From the NCBI RefSeq assembly GCF_030412965.1, contig NZ_JAUHJQ010000004.1, forward strand, positions 139,459-203,458: a DNA stretch of 64,000 bases, in the 5' to 3' direction. The translations under genes and the position numbers were made by a program. A model generated the notes under the pieces. The model was not told the DNA's origin, searched no databases, and saw only the letters and a list, made by a program, of their open reading frames with translations. This DNA is from Nocardioides oceani. GTDB taxonomy: Bacteria; Actinomycetota; Actinomycetes; Propionibacteriales; Nocardioidaceae. Below, piece after piece: positions 33,241-41,160 of the stretch. Position 1 is the first letter of the stretch, and every line of letters begins with the position of its first letter.

Positions 33241-35709
33241 CTAGAGCTTCTCCACCGGCGCGTAGCGCAGCAGCAGCCGCTTGACACCCTCGCTGCCGAA
33301 GTCGATCGACGCGACGGCCTTCTCCGCGACGCCCTCCAGCGCGACGACCGTGCCCATCCCGAACGAGTCGTGGAGCACCCGGTCCCCCGGCTCGAGCGAG
33401 GGCACCTCGCGAGCCGGCTTGGACTTCGCGGCGGCGTCGGCACGCACCGCGGCCGAGGAGAAGTTGCGGCGGCCGGCGGCGGTCGGGGTGCCCAGGCGGG
33501 TGTTCCCGCCGGTGAGGTCCGGGCGGCTCCACGAGGTCTGGGCCGCCTCGGTGCGCTTCCAGTCGACGAGGTCGACCGGCAGCTCGTCGAGGAACCGCGA
33601 GCCGGGGTTGTGCGACGGCGCGCCCCAGGCCGAGCGGACGACGGCGCGCGAGATGTAGAGCCGTTCGCGGGCACGGGTGAGGCCGACGTACGCCAGGCGC
33701 CGCTCCTCCTCCAGCTCCGGCTGGTCGCCGAGCGCGCGGGCGTGCGGGAAGACGCCGTCCTCGAGGCCGGTGAGGAAGACGACGGGGAACTCCAGCCCCT
33801 TCGCGGTGTGCAGCGTCATCAGCGTGACCACGCCGTCGTCGTCCTGCGGGATGGAGTCGGTGTCGGCGACCAGGGCGACGCGCTCGAGGAAGTCGCGCAG
33901 GCCGGGGGCGACCGTGCCGGCGTCGACGTCGGCGGGGTCGGCCGAGGGGCCGGCGACGGGGTCGTCGGAGAACTCCCGCGCGACGGCGACGAGCTCGGCG
34001 AGGTTCTCCAGCCGGGTGGCGTCCTGGGGGTCGTCGGAGTCCTCGAGCTCGGCGATGTACCCCGAGCGGGCCAGCACGCTCTCCAGCACGACGTCGGCAC
34101 GCTCACCCGCGTCGACCATCGACTGCAGCTCCTCGACCATCGCGACGAAGCCGCGGATGTTCGTGGCCGAGCGGGTGGCGAGCCCCGGCGCGTCGTCGGC
34201 GCGGCGCAGCGCGTCCCAGAAGGTGATCCGGTCGCGGTCGGCCAACGAGGTCACGCACTCGACCGCACGGTCGCCGATGCCGCGCTTGGGGGTGTTGAGG
34301 ATGCGGCGCAGCGAGACCTGGTCGTCGGGGTTGGCGAGCATCCGCAGGTAGGCGAGCGCGTCGCGGACCTCCCGCCGCTCGTAGAAGCGGACACCGCCGA
34401 CGACCTTGTACGGCTGGCCGGTGCGGATGAACACCTCCTCGAACACGCGCGACTGGGCGTTGGTGCGGTAGAAGACCGCGACGTCCGCGGGGCGCACGCC
34501 GTGCTCGTCGACCAGCTCGTCGATCGTCGAGGACACGAACCGGGCCTCGTCGTGCTCGTCGTCGGCGACGTACCCCACGATCCGGGCGCCGTCCCCGGCG
34601 TCGGACCACAACCGCTTCGGCTTGCGGCCCTTGTTGTTGCCGATGACGGCGTTCGCGGCGTTGAGGATGGTCTGGGTGGAGCGGTAGTTCTGCTCGAGCA
34701 GGATCGAGGTGGCGTTCGGGAAGTCCTGCTCGAAGTCGAGGATGTTGCGGATGTTGGCGCCGCGGAAGGCGTAGATCGACTGGTCGGCGTCGCCGACGAC
34801 CATCAGCTCGGCCGGCTCCACGCGCTGGCCGTCGTCCGTCGCCCCGGTCTCCTCCATCGGGTCGGCGCACAGCTGGTGGATGAGGGCGTACTGCGCGTGG
34901 TTGGTGTCCTGGTACTCGTCGACCAGCACGTGGCGGAACCGGCGGCGGTAGGTCTCGCGGACCTCCGGGTAGGCCTGGAAGAGGTTGACCGTCGCCATGA
35001 TCAGGTCGTCGAAGTCGAGCGCGTTGGCCTCGCGCAGGCGCCGCTGGTAGAGCTCGTAGACGGCGGCGTAGGTCTCCTCGAGCTTGTTCTTGGCGTCCTT
35101 CTTGACCTCGTCGACGTCGCGCAGCTCGTTCTTGTGGTTGCTCACCCAGTGCAGCAGCGCGCCGGGCTGGTAGCGCTTGGGGTCCAGGTCGAGGTCCTTG
35201 CAGACCAGCTGCATCAACCGCTTCTGGTCCGCGGCGTCGTAGATCGAGAAGCTCGACTTGTAGCCGAGCTTGTCGGCCTCCTTGCGCAGGATGCGCACGC
35301 AGGCGGAGTGGAACGTGCTGACCCACATGATCCGTGCGCGCTTGCCGACCAGGTCCTCGACGCGCTCCTTCATCTCGGCCGCGGCCTTGTTGGTGAAGGT
35401 GATCGCCAGGATCGACCCCGGGTGGGCCTGCCGCTCCTGGATCAGCCACGCGATGCGCCGCGTCAGCACGCGCGTCTTCCCCGACCCCGCACCGGCCACC
35501 ACCAGCAGCGGCGCACCCGCGTGGACCACGGCGGCCCGCTGCGGCTCGTTGAGCCCCTCGAGCAGCTCCTCACGGCTCGGCCCGCGCCGCGGCGTACGTG
35601 CCCGGCCGGAGGCGGGGTCGGCCGTCGGGTCGGCCGTGGGGTCGGCCGTGGCGGGGGTCCGGGGGTCGGCGAGCAGGTGCTCGAAGCCGGGAAGGGAGGG
35701 GGTGCTCAT
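33241..35709 (-). CDS. pcrA: UvrD/PcrA-type ATP-dependent DNA helicase
   Basis: An 822-residue superfamily 1 helicase for repair and replication restart. Walker A is AGAGSGKTR (residues 72-80) after the Q motif LNEPQRAAVVH. AITFTNKAAAEMKERV (motif Ia), LVDEYQDTNHAQY (motif II), VVGDADQSIYAFRGA (III), LEQNYRST (IV) and TLHTAKGLEFPVVF (V) are all readable. The C-terminal region ends with a Tudor-like LEPGDRVLHDSFGMGTVVALEG, as in PcrA proteins that touch RNA polymerase. The N-terminus has a TADP triple repeat. Codon 1 lies 52 bases from palindromic repeat copy B. Confidence 0.95.
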   Translation of the reverse strand: MSTPSLPGFEHLLADPRTPATADPTADPTADPASGRARTPRRGPSREELLEGLNEPQRAAVVHAGAPLLVVAGAGSGKTRVLTRRIAWLIQERQAHPGSILAITFTNKAAAEMKERVEDLVGKRARIMWVSTFHSACVRILRKEADKLGYKSSFSIYDAADQKRLMQLVCKDLDLDPKRYQPGALLHWVSNHKNELRDVDEVKKDAKNKLEETYAAVYELYQRRLREANALDFDDLIMATVNLFQAYPEVRETYRRRFRHVLVDEYQDTNHAQYALIHQLCADPMEETGATDDGQRVEPAELMVVGDADQSIYAFRGANIRNILDFEQDFPNATSILLEQNYRSTQTILNAANAVIGNNKGRKPKRLWSDAGDGARIVGYVADDEHDEARFVSSTIDELVDEHGVRPADVAVFYRTNAQSRVFEEVFIRTGQPYKVVGGVRFYERREVRDALAYLRMLANPDDQVSLRRILNTPKRGIGDRAVECVTSLADRDRITFWDALRRADDAPGLATRSATNIRGFVAMVEELQSMVDAGERADVVLESVLARSGYIAELEDSDDPQDATRLENLAELVAVAREFSDDPVAGPSADPADVDAGTVAPGLRDFLERVALVADTDSIPQDDDGVVTLMTLHTAKGLEFPVVFLTGLEDGVFPHARALGDQPELEEERRLAYVGLTRARERLYISRAVVRSAWGAPSHNPGSRFLDELPVDLVDWKRTEAAQTSWSRPDLTGGNTRLGTPTAAGRRNFSSAAVRADAAAKSKPAREVPSLEPGDRVLHDSFGMGTVVALEGVAEKAVASIDFGSEGVKRLLLRYAPVEKL

Positions 35710-35760
35710 GCTGCTCCCAGCCTACGTTCCGCTGGGGACGGTGGCGGGGTCGCGGGCGTT

Positions 35761-35828
35761 GTAACGCGACGTTCGCTGCTGTGTATGCACGTTGCAGCGT
35801 GCCGACACAGCGGCGAACCTGTCGTTAC
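35761..35828. repeat. Palindromic repeat family 1, copy B
   Basis: GTAACG at 35761-35766 and CGTTAC at 35823-35828 close a 68-base imperfect palindrome with GTTCGC / GCGAAC inner arms. It differs from copy C at only three positions and is in the same orientation. It lies in the 225-base divergent gap between pcrA and the AbiEi-like gene; the rest of that gap shows no clear promoter. Confidence 0.9.
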
Positions 35829-35934
35829 ATGGGCACGGCCCGCCGCGACCCCACAGCCTGCCGCGACGGCAGCTCCGTCCACAGGCGGCATGGCAGGACT
35901 GGCCGACGCCGCGGTCGCGGCCGAACGTGGAGAC

Positions 35935-36963
35935 ATGACTCCCGTCGTCCTGGCCGCGCTCCGCAAGCCGCCGCACCTGATCACCCGCCGCGACGCGCTC
36001 GCCGCAGGGATCACCGACCGCGAGGTGGACCGGCTGGTGCGGACCGGGACCTGGGTCGCGGTGCGACGAGGCGTGTACGCCGAACGGACACATGTCGAGT
36101 CGCTCGTCGAGCGGGCGCAGCGCCAGCGGCTCCAGGACGAAGCCGTCGCGCTGACCACGCGGATCGGCCACGTGCGCAGCCACGACAGCGCGGCGGTCGT
36201 GTGGAGGCTGGCGGTGCCGCTCCCGGCGCGGCCCGTCACCCACCTCACCGTTCCCGTGCCGGAGCGGGCCCGGAGCCGTCCGCAGCGCTGTCGGTTCCGC
36301 CACGGCGTCAAGCACCACCTCGCGCCGTACGACGCTGCTGACCGGCCCACCGTCGTCGACGGGGTGGCGGTGCTGGGGCTGGCCCGGACGGCCGTCGACC
36401 TGGCCCGCGAGCACGAGCTCCTCACCAGGGTCGCGGCCGTCGACGGGGCGCTGCGGGCGGGCGTCGCGCGCAGCGAGCTGACCGAGGTGGTGGCGCGGAT
36501 GGACTGCTGGCCGCACGTCAACCGCGTCCGGCAGGCGATCGACCTGGGCGACCCGGGTGCCGAGTCCGTAGGCGAGACGCTGGCGCGGATGCTGCTCCTG
36601 CGGCTGGGTCGCGGGCGCCAGCAGACGCAGTTCGGCCTGTCCCGCGACGGCCGCACCGCCTTCGCCGACCTGCGGCTGGGGCGGCACCTGTTCGAGTTCG
36701 ACGGTCGGCTGAAGTACCGGCGCGGCGTCGTCGACGACCGGCCGGCGGAGGAGGTCGTCTGGGAGGAGAAGCGTCGCCAGGACTGGTTCTGCTCCTACCG
36801 GCTCGGCATGAGCCGGCTGGTGTGGGAGGACGTGCTCGGCGCCGGCACGGTCGCCGCCCTGGCACGGCTCGAGCGGGAGGTCGCCTCCACCGAGGCCCGC
36901 TTCGGCTCCGACATCAGCGACCTGGCGCCGTACGTCGTCGAGCGTCGCCGGCCGGCGGCCTGA
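35935..36963 (+). CDS. AbiEi-like protein with C-terminal nuclease-like domain
   Basis: A 342-residue protein. The N-terminal 60 residues form a winged-helix of the AbiEi antitoxin type (HLITRRDALAAGITDREVDRLV, then GTWVAVRRGVYAERT). The middle has RIGHVRSHDSAAVVWRLAVP and VLGLARTAVDLAREH, as in actinobacterial proteins annotated 'type IV TA AbiEi domain-containing'. The C-terminus, AFADLRLGRHLFEFDGRLKYR followed by VVWEEKRRQDWF, has the Asp / Glu-x-Asp-Gly / Lys spacing of DUF559/Vsr-like PD-(D/E)xK folds. No AbiEii toxin gene is adjacent. ATG at 35890 is an alternative start. Copies of palindromic repeat 1 lie on both sides. Confidence 0.7.
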   Translation: MTPVVLAALRKPPHLITRRDALAAGITDREVDRLVRTGTWVAVRRGVYAERTHVESLVERAQRQRLQDEAVALTTRIGHVRSHDSAAVVWRLAVPLPARPVTHLTVPVPERARSRPQRCRFRHGVKHHLAPYDAADRPTVVDGVAVLGLARTAVDLAREHELLTRVAAVDGALRAGVARSELTEVVARMDCWPHVNRVRQAIDLGDPGAESVGETLARMLLLRLGRGRQQTQFGLSRDGRTAFADLRLGRHLFEFDGRLKYRRGVVDDRPAEEVVWEEKRRQDWFCSYRLGMSRLVWEDVLGAGTVAALARLEREVASTEARFGSDISDLAPYVVERRRPAA

Positions 36964-37002
36964 CGGGTCCCGCGGATCAGCCGGAGCACCGGTCCTCCGG
37001 AC

Positions 37003-37074
37003 ATGTAACGCGACGTTCGCTGCTCTGTATGCACGTTGCAGCGTGCCTACACAGTGGCGAACCTGTCGTTACAT
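37003..37074. repeat. Palindromic repeat family 1, copy C
   Basis: ATGTAACG at 37003-37010 and CGTTACAT at 37067-37074 close a 72-base imperfect palindrome; the core aligned with the other copies is 37005-37072. It lies 40 bases past the AbiEi-like stop, in the gap to a convergent gene. A T in its right arm restores an A-T pair that is mismatched in copy B. Confidence 0.9.
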
Positions 37075-37132
37075 GACCGGTCGAGCCCGAGACGCCGCGG
37101 GCGCAGGACCCGCCAGCACGCGGAGGGCCGGG

Positions 37133-37492
37133 TCAGGCGTGGGCAGAGGCCCAGAAGACCGCGACGCCGATGTTGACGACCGTGAGGGCGAGGAGCAGGG
37201 CCCAGAGGCCCTGGCTGATCCGCTCCTTGCGGAGGTTGGCCATCACGAGGGCCAGGATGACCAGGCCGATGACCAGCTTGACGGTGATCTTGGCGTACGA
37301 CGGCTCGCCGAGGTCGCCGGCCTCGATGACGCCGACGAGGGCGATGCCGGCGACGAAGGCGGTGCCGGACCCGTCGCGCATGAGGGCGTTGACGGCCTTC
37401 TCGGGCAGGCGCGCCTGGGCGAGAAGGCCACCCAGCAGGGCCGCGAAGCCCAGGATGTGCACGAAGAGCAGGATCAGCCGCACGGTCTCCAT
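37133..37492 (-). CDS. Four-helix membrane protein of unknown function
   Basis: A 119-residue protein that is almost entirely four hydrophobic helices: LILLFVHILGFAALLGGLLAQ, TAFVAGIALVGVIEAG, KITVKLVIGLVILALVMAN and GLWALLLALTVVNIGVAVFWA. A histidine sits in the first helix and a charged NLRKERIS loop between helices 3 and 4, an outline seen in many small actinobacterial membrane proteins. The shape loosely recalls CopD-type or DUF-type four-helix proteins, but no metal motif is present. It lies downstream of the permease on the same strand, separated by a strong hairpin, so it is probably transcribed on its own. Confidence 0.7.
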   Translation of the reverse strand: METVRLILLFVHILGFAALLGGLLAQARLPEKAVNALMRDGSGTAFVAGIALVGVIEAGDLGEPSYAKITVKLVIGLVILALVMANLRKERISQGLWALLLALTVVNIGVAVFWASAHA

Positions 37493-37511
37493 GAGCCGCA
37501 GGATAGGGCGT

Positions 37512-37543
37512 CGCCCGGTCCGGCGGGGCGGCCGGACCGGGCG
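37512..37543 (-). terminator. Terminator of the APC permease gene
   Basis: CGCCCGGTCCGGC at 37512-37524 and GCCGGACCGGGCG at 37531-37543 form a perfect 13-base stem with a GGGGCG loop, 5 bases past the permease stop and before the start of the four-helix gene. Confidence 0.8.
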
Positions 37544-37548
37544 GGGCC

Positions 37549-38973
37549 TCAGACCTTGAGACTCGGGTCACCCCGATCGTAGCCCTCGGGCCGGTCCTGC
37601 CCGCCGAAGGCCATCTCGAGCACGAAGAGCACCACGCCGAGCCCGAGGAGCGCGCCGCACCAGATCAGCGAGGCGGGGTCGTCGTCGACGACGTACCAGA
37701 GCAGGCCGAGGTTGCCGACGATGCCGAGGACGAGGAGCGGGGTGGAGGCTCGGTAGGTCTGGTCGGACTCGTCCTGGCCACGGAGGCGGAGGGCGGAGAC
37801 GATCACCATCGCGTAGACGAACAGCAGCAGCACGACCGTGACCGCGGCGAGACGGGTGACCAGGTCCACGCCGACACCGGTCTCGTTGAGGACGGCGCCC
37901 GCGACGAGCAGCCCGCTGACGACGAGGGCGGAGAAGACCAGGCCGACCCACGGGCTCTTGCGGCCGGAGTGCAGCTTGGCGAACACGCCGGGGACGACGT
38001 CCTCGTTGGCCATGCCGTAGAGGATCCGTGACTGGGTCACCACCGCCACCAGCGTGGTGTTGGTGATGGCGGTCATCGCGATGAGCGCGAAGACGATGGT
38101 GATGACGCCGGCCGGCAGGGGCAGCACGCCGGACTCGACCACGTCGAGCAGCGGGGCGTCGGACTCCGCCAGCTCCGGGATGGGCAGCGACAGGGCGGCG
38201 GCGACGGACACGGCGACGTAGATGAGACCGGCGCCGACCATGCCGCCGATGAGCGCCTTGGGGAACGTGCGGCGGGGCTCGGTGCACTCCTCGGCGATGT
38301 TCGCGGCGTTCTCGAAGCCGGTCATCGCGAAGAACCCGAGGGCGACGCCCGCGACGATCGCGAGGATCGTGCTGTTGCCCTCGCCGGGGTCGAAGTCGGT
38401 CAGCACGCCGAAGTCGGCGTCGCCCTTCGCGACCACGATGATGCCGACGACGATGACGATGGCCAGGCCGACCACCTCGACGATCGTCATCACGAGGTTC
38501 GCCACGACCGACTCGGTGATCCCGACGAAGTTCACGATGGTGAGGCCCACGATGAACAGCAGGCCGATCAGGAGCGCCGGGGGCGCCTCCCACAGCTCGG
38601 CGAAGTAGCCGGAGAAGCCGGTGGCCAGCGAGCCGGCCGCGGCGAAGCTCGCCGAGAGCATGGCGATGGTGACGAGGAACGTCAGCGGCGGCGAGTGGAA
38701 GGCCTTGTTGACGTAGAGCGAGGCGCCGGCGGCACGGGGGTACTTCGTCACCAGCTCGGCGTACGCCAGGCCGGTCAGCGTCGCGACGCTGATGCCGATG
38801 GCGAAGGCGATCCAGAAGGCGCCGCCGACCGCCGCCGCGACCGCGCCGACGAGCACGTAGATGCCCGAGCCGAGGACGTCGCCCAGGACGTAGAAGAAGA
38901 GGAGCCGGCCGGTGATCGTCCGTTTGAGCCCGGTCTCCTCGAGCTGCTCCGAGCCAGCGGTGTCGGCGGTCAT
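37549..38973 (-). CDS. APC-family amino-acid permease
   Basis: A 474-residue, 12-helix transporter of the amino acid-polyamine-organocation superfamily. The first helix has FYVLGDVLGSGIYVLVGAVA, with the GSGIY unwinding motif that binds the substrate backbone. FFAMTGFENAANIAEECTEPRRTFPKAL is the conserved helix 6-loop signature. LAYAELVTKYPRAAGASLYVNKAF is typical of the YfnA/cationic amino-acid group. A soluble acidic tail ends RGDPSLKV. The substrate is unknown. ATG lies at 38973. A 13-bp hairpin terminator follows the stop. Confidence 0.9.
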   Translation of the reverse strand: MTADTAGSEQLEETGLKRTITGRLLFFYVLGDVLGSGIYVLVGAVAAAVGGAFWIAFAIGISVATLTGLAYAELVTKYPRAAGASLYVNKAFHSPPLTFLVTIAMLSASFAAAGSLATGFSGYFAELWEAPPALLIGLLFIVGLTIVNFVGITESVVANLVMTIVEVVGLAIVIVVGIIVVAKGDADFGVLTDFDPGEGNSTILAIVAGVALGFFAMTGFENAANIAEECTEPRRTFPKALIGGMVGAGLIYVAVSVAAALSLPIPELAESDAPLLDVVESGVLPLPAGVITIVFALIAMTAITNTTLVAVVTQSRILYGMANEDVVPGVFAKLHSGRKSPWVGLVFSALVVSGLLVAGAVLNETGVGVDLVTRLAAVTVVLLLFVYAMVIVSALRLRGQDESDQTYRASTPLLVLGIVGNLGLLWYVVDDDPASLIWCGALLGLGVVLFVLEMAFGGQDRPEGYDRGDPSLKV

Positions 38974-39041
38974 GGGGTTCCCCCGGTCAGGTAGTCGGTG
39001 CAGAGCCCGTTACCCCCGGCACCGACCAGGGAAACCGCAGG

Positions 39042-39710
39042 TCAGAGCAGGCGCCGGTCCGAGGCCCAGCGGGTGAGCTCGTGCCGCGAGGAGAGCTGGA
39101 GCTTGCGCAGGACGCTCGACATGTGGGTCTCGACGGTCTTGATGGAGATGAAGAGCTCCTTCGCGACCTCCTTGTAGGCGTAGCCGCGCGCGATCAGGCG
39201 CATCACCTCCCGCTCCCGCTCGGTGAGCCGGTCGAGGTCCTCGTCGACCGCCGCGACCTCGATGGACCCGGAGAACGCGTCGAGCACGAAGCCCGCCAGC
39301 CGCGGCGAGAAGACTGCGTCCCCCTCGGCCACCCGCGCGATCGCCGAGACCAGCTCGGGCCCGGTGATGGTCTTCGTGACGTAGCCCCGCGCGCCGCCGC
39401 GGATCGTCCCGATGACGTCCTCGGCCGCGTCGCTGACCGACAGCGCGAGGTAGCGCGTCCCCGGCGCCGTCGCCGCCGCCGACGCCCGGCGCATCACCTC
39501 GACGCCACCGCCGCCGGGCAGGTGGACGTCGAGCAGCACGACGTCGGGGCGGTACGCCGCCACCGCGGCGACGGCCTCGTCGACGTCGGCCGCCTCCGCC
39601 AGCACCTCCACCGCGCCGGCGCCGGCCGTGCCGAGCTCCGCGATCACCCCGCGGCGGAACATCGCGTGGTCGTCGACCACCACGACCGAGACCGGGGCCT
39701 GCTCACTCAT
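39042..39710 (-). CDS. LuxR-family response regulator
   Basis: A 222-residue two-component regulator. The receiver domain begins SVVVVDDHAMFRRGVIAEL; the phosphorylated Asp is in [18 protein letters not shown] near residue 60, and GYVTKTITGPELVSAI is the switch lysine region. The DNA-binding NarL-type helix-turn-helix is at about 155-215 (LTEREREVMRLIARGYAYKEVAKEL, then ISIKTVETHMSSVLRKL). ATG at 39710 overlaps the sensor kinase stop by 8 bases, so the pair is translated together. The likely targets are envelope-stress genes, judging from the PspC domains beside it. Confidence 0.94.
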   Translation of the reverse strand: MSEQAPVSVVVVDDHAMFRRGVIAELGTAGAGAVEVLAEAADVDEAVAAVAAYRPDVVLLDVHLPGGGGVEVMRRASAAATAPGTRYLALSVSDAAEDVIGTIRGGARGYVTKTITGPELVSAIARVAEGDAVFSPRLAGFVLDAFSGSIEVAAVDEDLDRLTEREREVMRLIARGYAYKEVAKELFISIKTVETHMSSVLRKLQLSSRHELTRWASDRRLL

Positions 39711-40992
39711 GGCTCTCCTCCTGCCGGGGCAGGTGCAGGCGCACCTCGGTCCCCTCGCCGGCGCCGGTGCGGACCTCCGCGGTCCCACCGTGGCGCTCCA
39801 TCCGGTCGATGATGCTGTGCCGCACGCCGTACCGGTCGGCCGGGGTGGCGTCCGGGTCGAAGCCGCGGCCGCGGTCGCGGACGAAGACGTCGACGGCGCT
39901 CGGGGTCACCTCGGCGTACACGTCGACGTGCCCGGTCCCCGCGTGCTTGGCGGCGTTGGTGAGCGCCTCGCGGGTGGCCTGGACGACGGCGCGCAGCGGC
40001 TCGGCGAAGTCGCAGTCGCCGACCGTGACGACCTCGACCGAGACGCCGTGGGCGTCCTCGACCTCGGCCGCGACGCCGCGCAGCGCGCTGGCGACCGTCC
40101 GCTCGTCGGTCGACTCCCCGGCGTACAACCAGGCCCGCAGGTCCCGCTCCTGCGAGCGGGCGAGGCGGGCGACGGCCGCCGCGTCGCCGGCGTTCTTCTG
40201 GATCAGCGCGAGGGTCTGCAGCACCGAGTCGTGCAGGTGGGCCGCGACGTCGGCGCGCTCCTGGGTGCGCACCCGCTCGGCGCGCTCGGCCGCGAGGTCG
40301 GAGACCAGCCGGAAGACCCACGGGCCGGCGACCAGCCCGACGCCGATGACGCCGAGCCCGCCGGCCACGACCGCGCCGCGGGCCTCGCGCAGCGAGCCGC
40401 TGTCGAAGCCGAAGACGAAGAACGCCGACACGACGAGCGCGACGCCGAGGCCCACCCGGACGTACGCCGCCCAGCCGCCGCGGCCGAAGACCATCTGGAC
40501 CGGGTCGAGCCGCCCGGTGTGGTCCAGCCACCGCTCGCGCTGGACCTCGTCGGCCTGGCGCCACAGCAGCGCGAGGCCGGCCAGCCCGAGCGCGATCGGC
40601 CACAGGGTGGCGCCGCGGCCGAACGCCGCCTCCACCAACAGCACCGCACCGACGCCGAGCGCGACGACGGCGACCACCGGACCCAGGTCCTGCAGGCGGC
40701 GCACCCGCCCGGGTCGCCGGCCCCGTCGCCGGGCGCTGGCGAGCCCGGGCGCCTCGTCCTCCACGTACGGCTGCGCGGGCAGCACCAGCCACAGCCCGCC
40801 GTAGAAGGCGACGCCCAGCCCCCCGAACGCCGTGGCGAGCACGAACGCGACGCGCACCCACGGCACCGGCAGCGCCAGGTGCGCCGCGAGCCCCGCGGCC
40901 ACGCCGCCCACCACCGGTTCGGTGGTGTCGCGGTAGGCACGGCGGACACCGTCCCGGGGCGGCGCGGCGGTCGCGGAGGTCTCGGCACTCAT
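39703..40992 (-). CDS. PspC-domain sensor histidine kinase
   Basis: A 429-residue membrane kinase. Residues 18-75 form a PspC domain (RRAYRDTTEPVVGGVAAGLAAHLALPVPWVRVAF). Two or more further helices follow, then a HisKA_3 dimer helix with VAAHLHDSVLQTLALIQKNAG (phosphoacceptor probably His254), and an HATPase with EALTNAAKHAG, VFVRDRGRGFDP and GVRHSIIDRMERHGGTAEV. This is the LiaS/NarX class. ATG at 40992 is the start. It overlaps its response regulator and is divergent, by 168 bases, from a second PspC protein, suggesting all three respond to the same envelope signal. Confidence 0.92.
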   Translation of the reverse strand: MSAETSATAAPPRDGVRRAYRDTTEPVVGGVAAGLAAHLALPVPWVRVAFVLATAFGGLGVAFYGGLWLVLPAQPYVEDEAPGLASARRRGRRPGRVRRLQDLGPVVAVVALGVGAVLLVEAAFGRGATLWPIALGLAGLALLWRQADEVQRERWLDHTGRLDPVQMVFGRGGWAAYVRVGLGVALVVSAFFVFGFDSGSLREARGAVVAGGLGVIGVGLVAGPWVFRLVSDLAAERAERVRTQERADVAAHLHDSVLQTLALIQKNAGDAAAVARLARSQERDLRAWLYAGESTDERTVASALRGVAAEVEDAHGVSVEVVTVGDCDFAEPLRAVVQATREALTNAAKHAGTGHVDVYAEVTPSAVDVFVRDRGRGFDPDATPADRYGVRHSIIDRMERHGGTAEVRTGAGEGTEVRLHLPRQEESHE

Positions 40993-41160
40993 CTCCGGCT
41001 CATCGTCGCACCCGGAGGGGGCGCCCACCACGGGGACGGACCCCGGTCCGACCCTGACCCCGACCCGGGGCCCGGCCCCGGGATCGCGGTGCGGCGGTCG
41101 GGCGCGGACCAGGGGTTCCCCCGATGGTCCGGAGCCCCGCGGGCGGCCAGGCTGGGTGCC

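Noticed and set aside
35710..37132. Classical AbiE toxin-antitoxin pair
   Set aside because: No AbiEii-type nucleotidyltransferase toxin lies next to the AbiEi-like gene; its neighbours are pcrA and an unrelated membrane protein.
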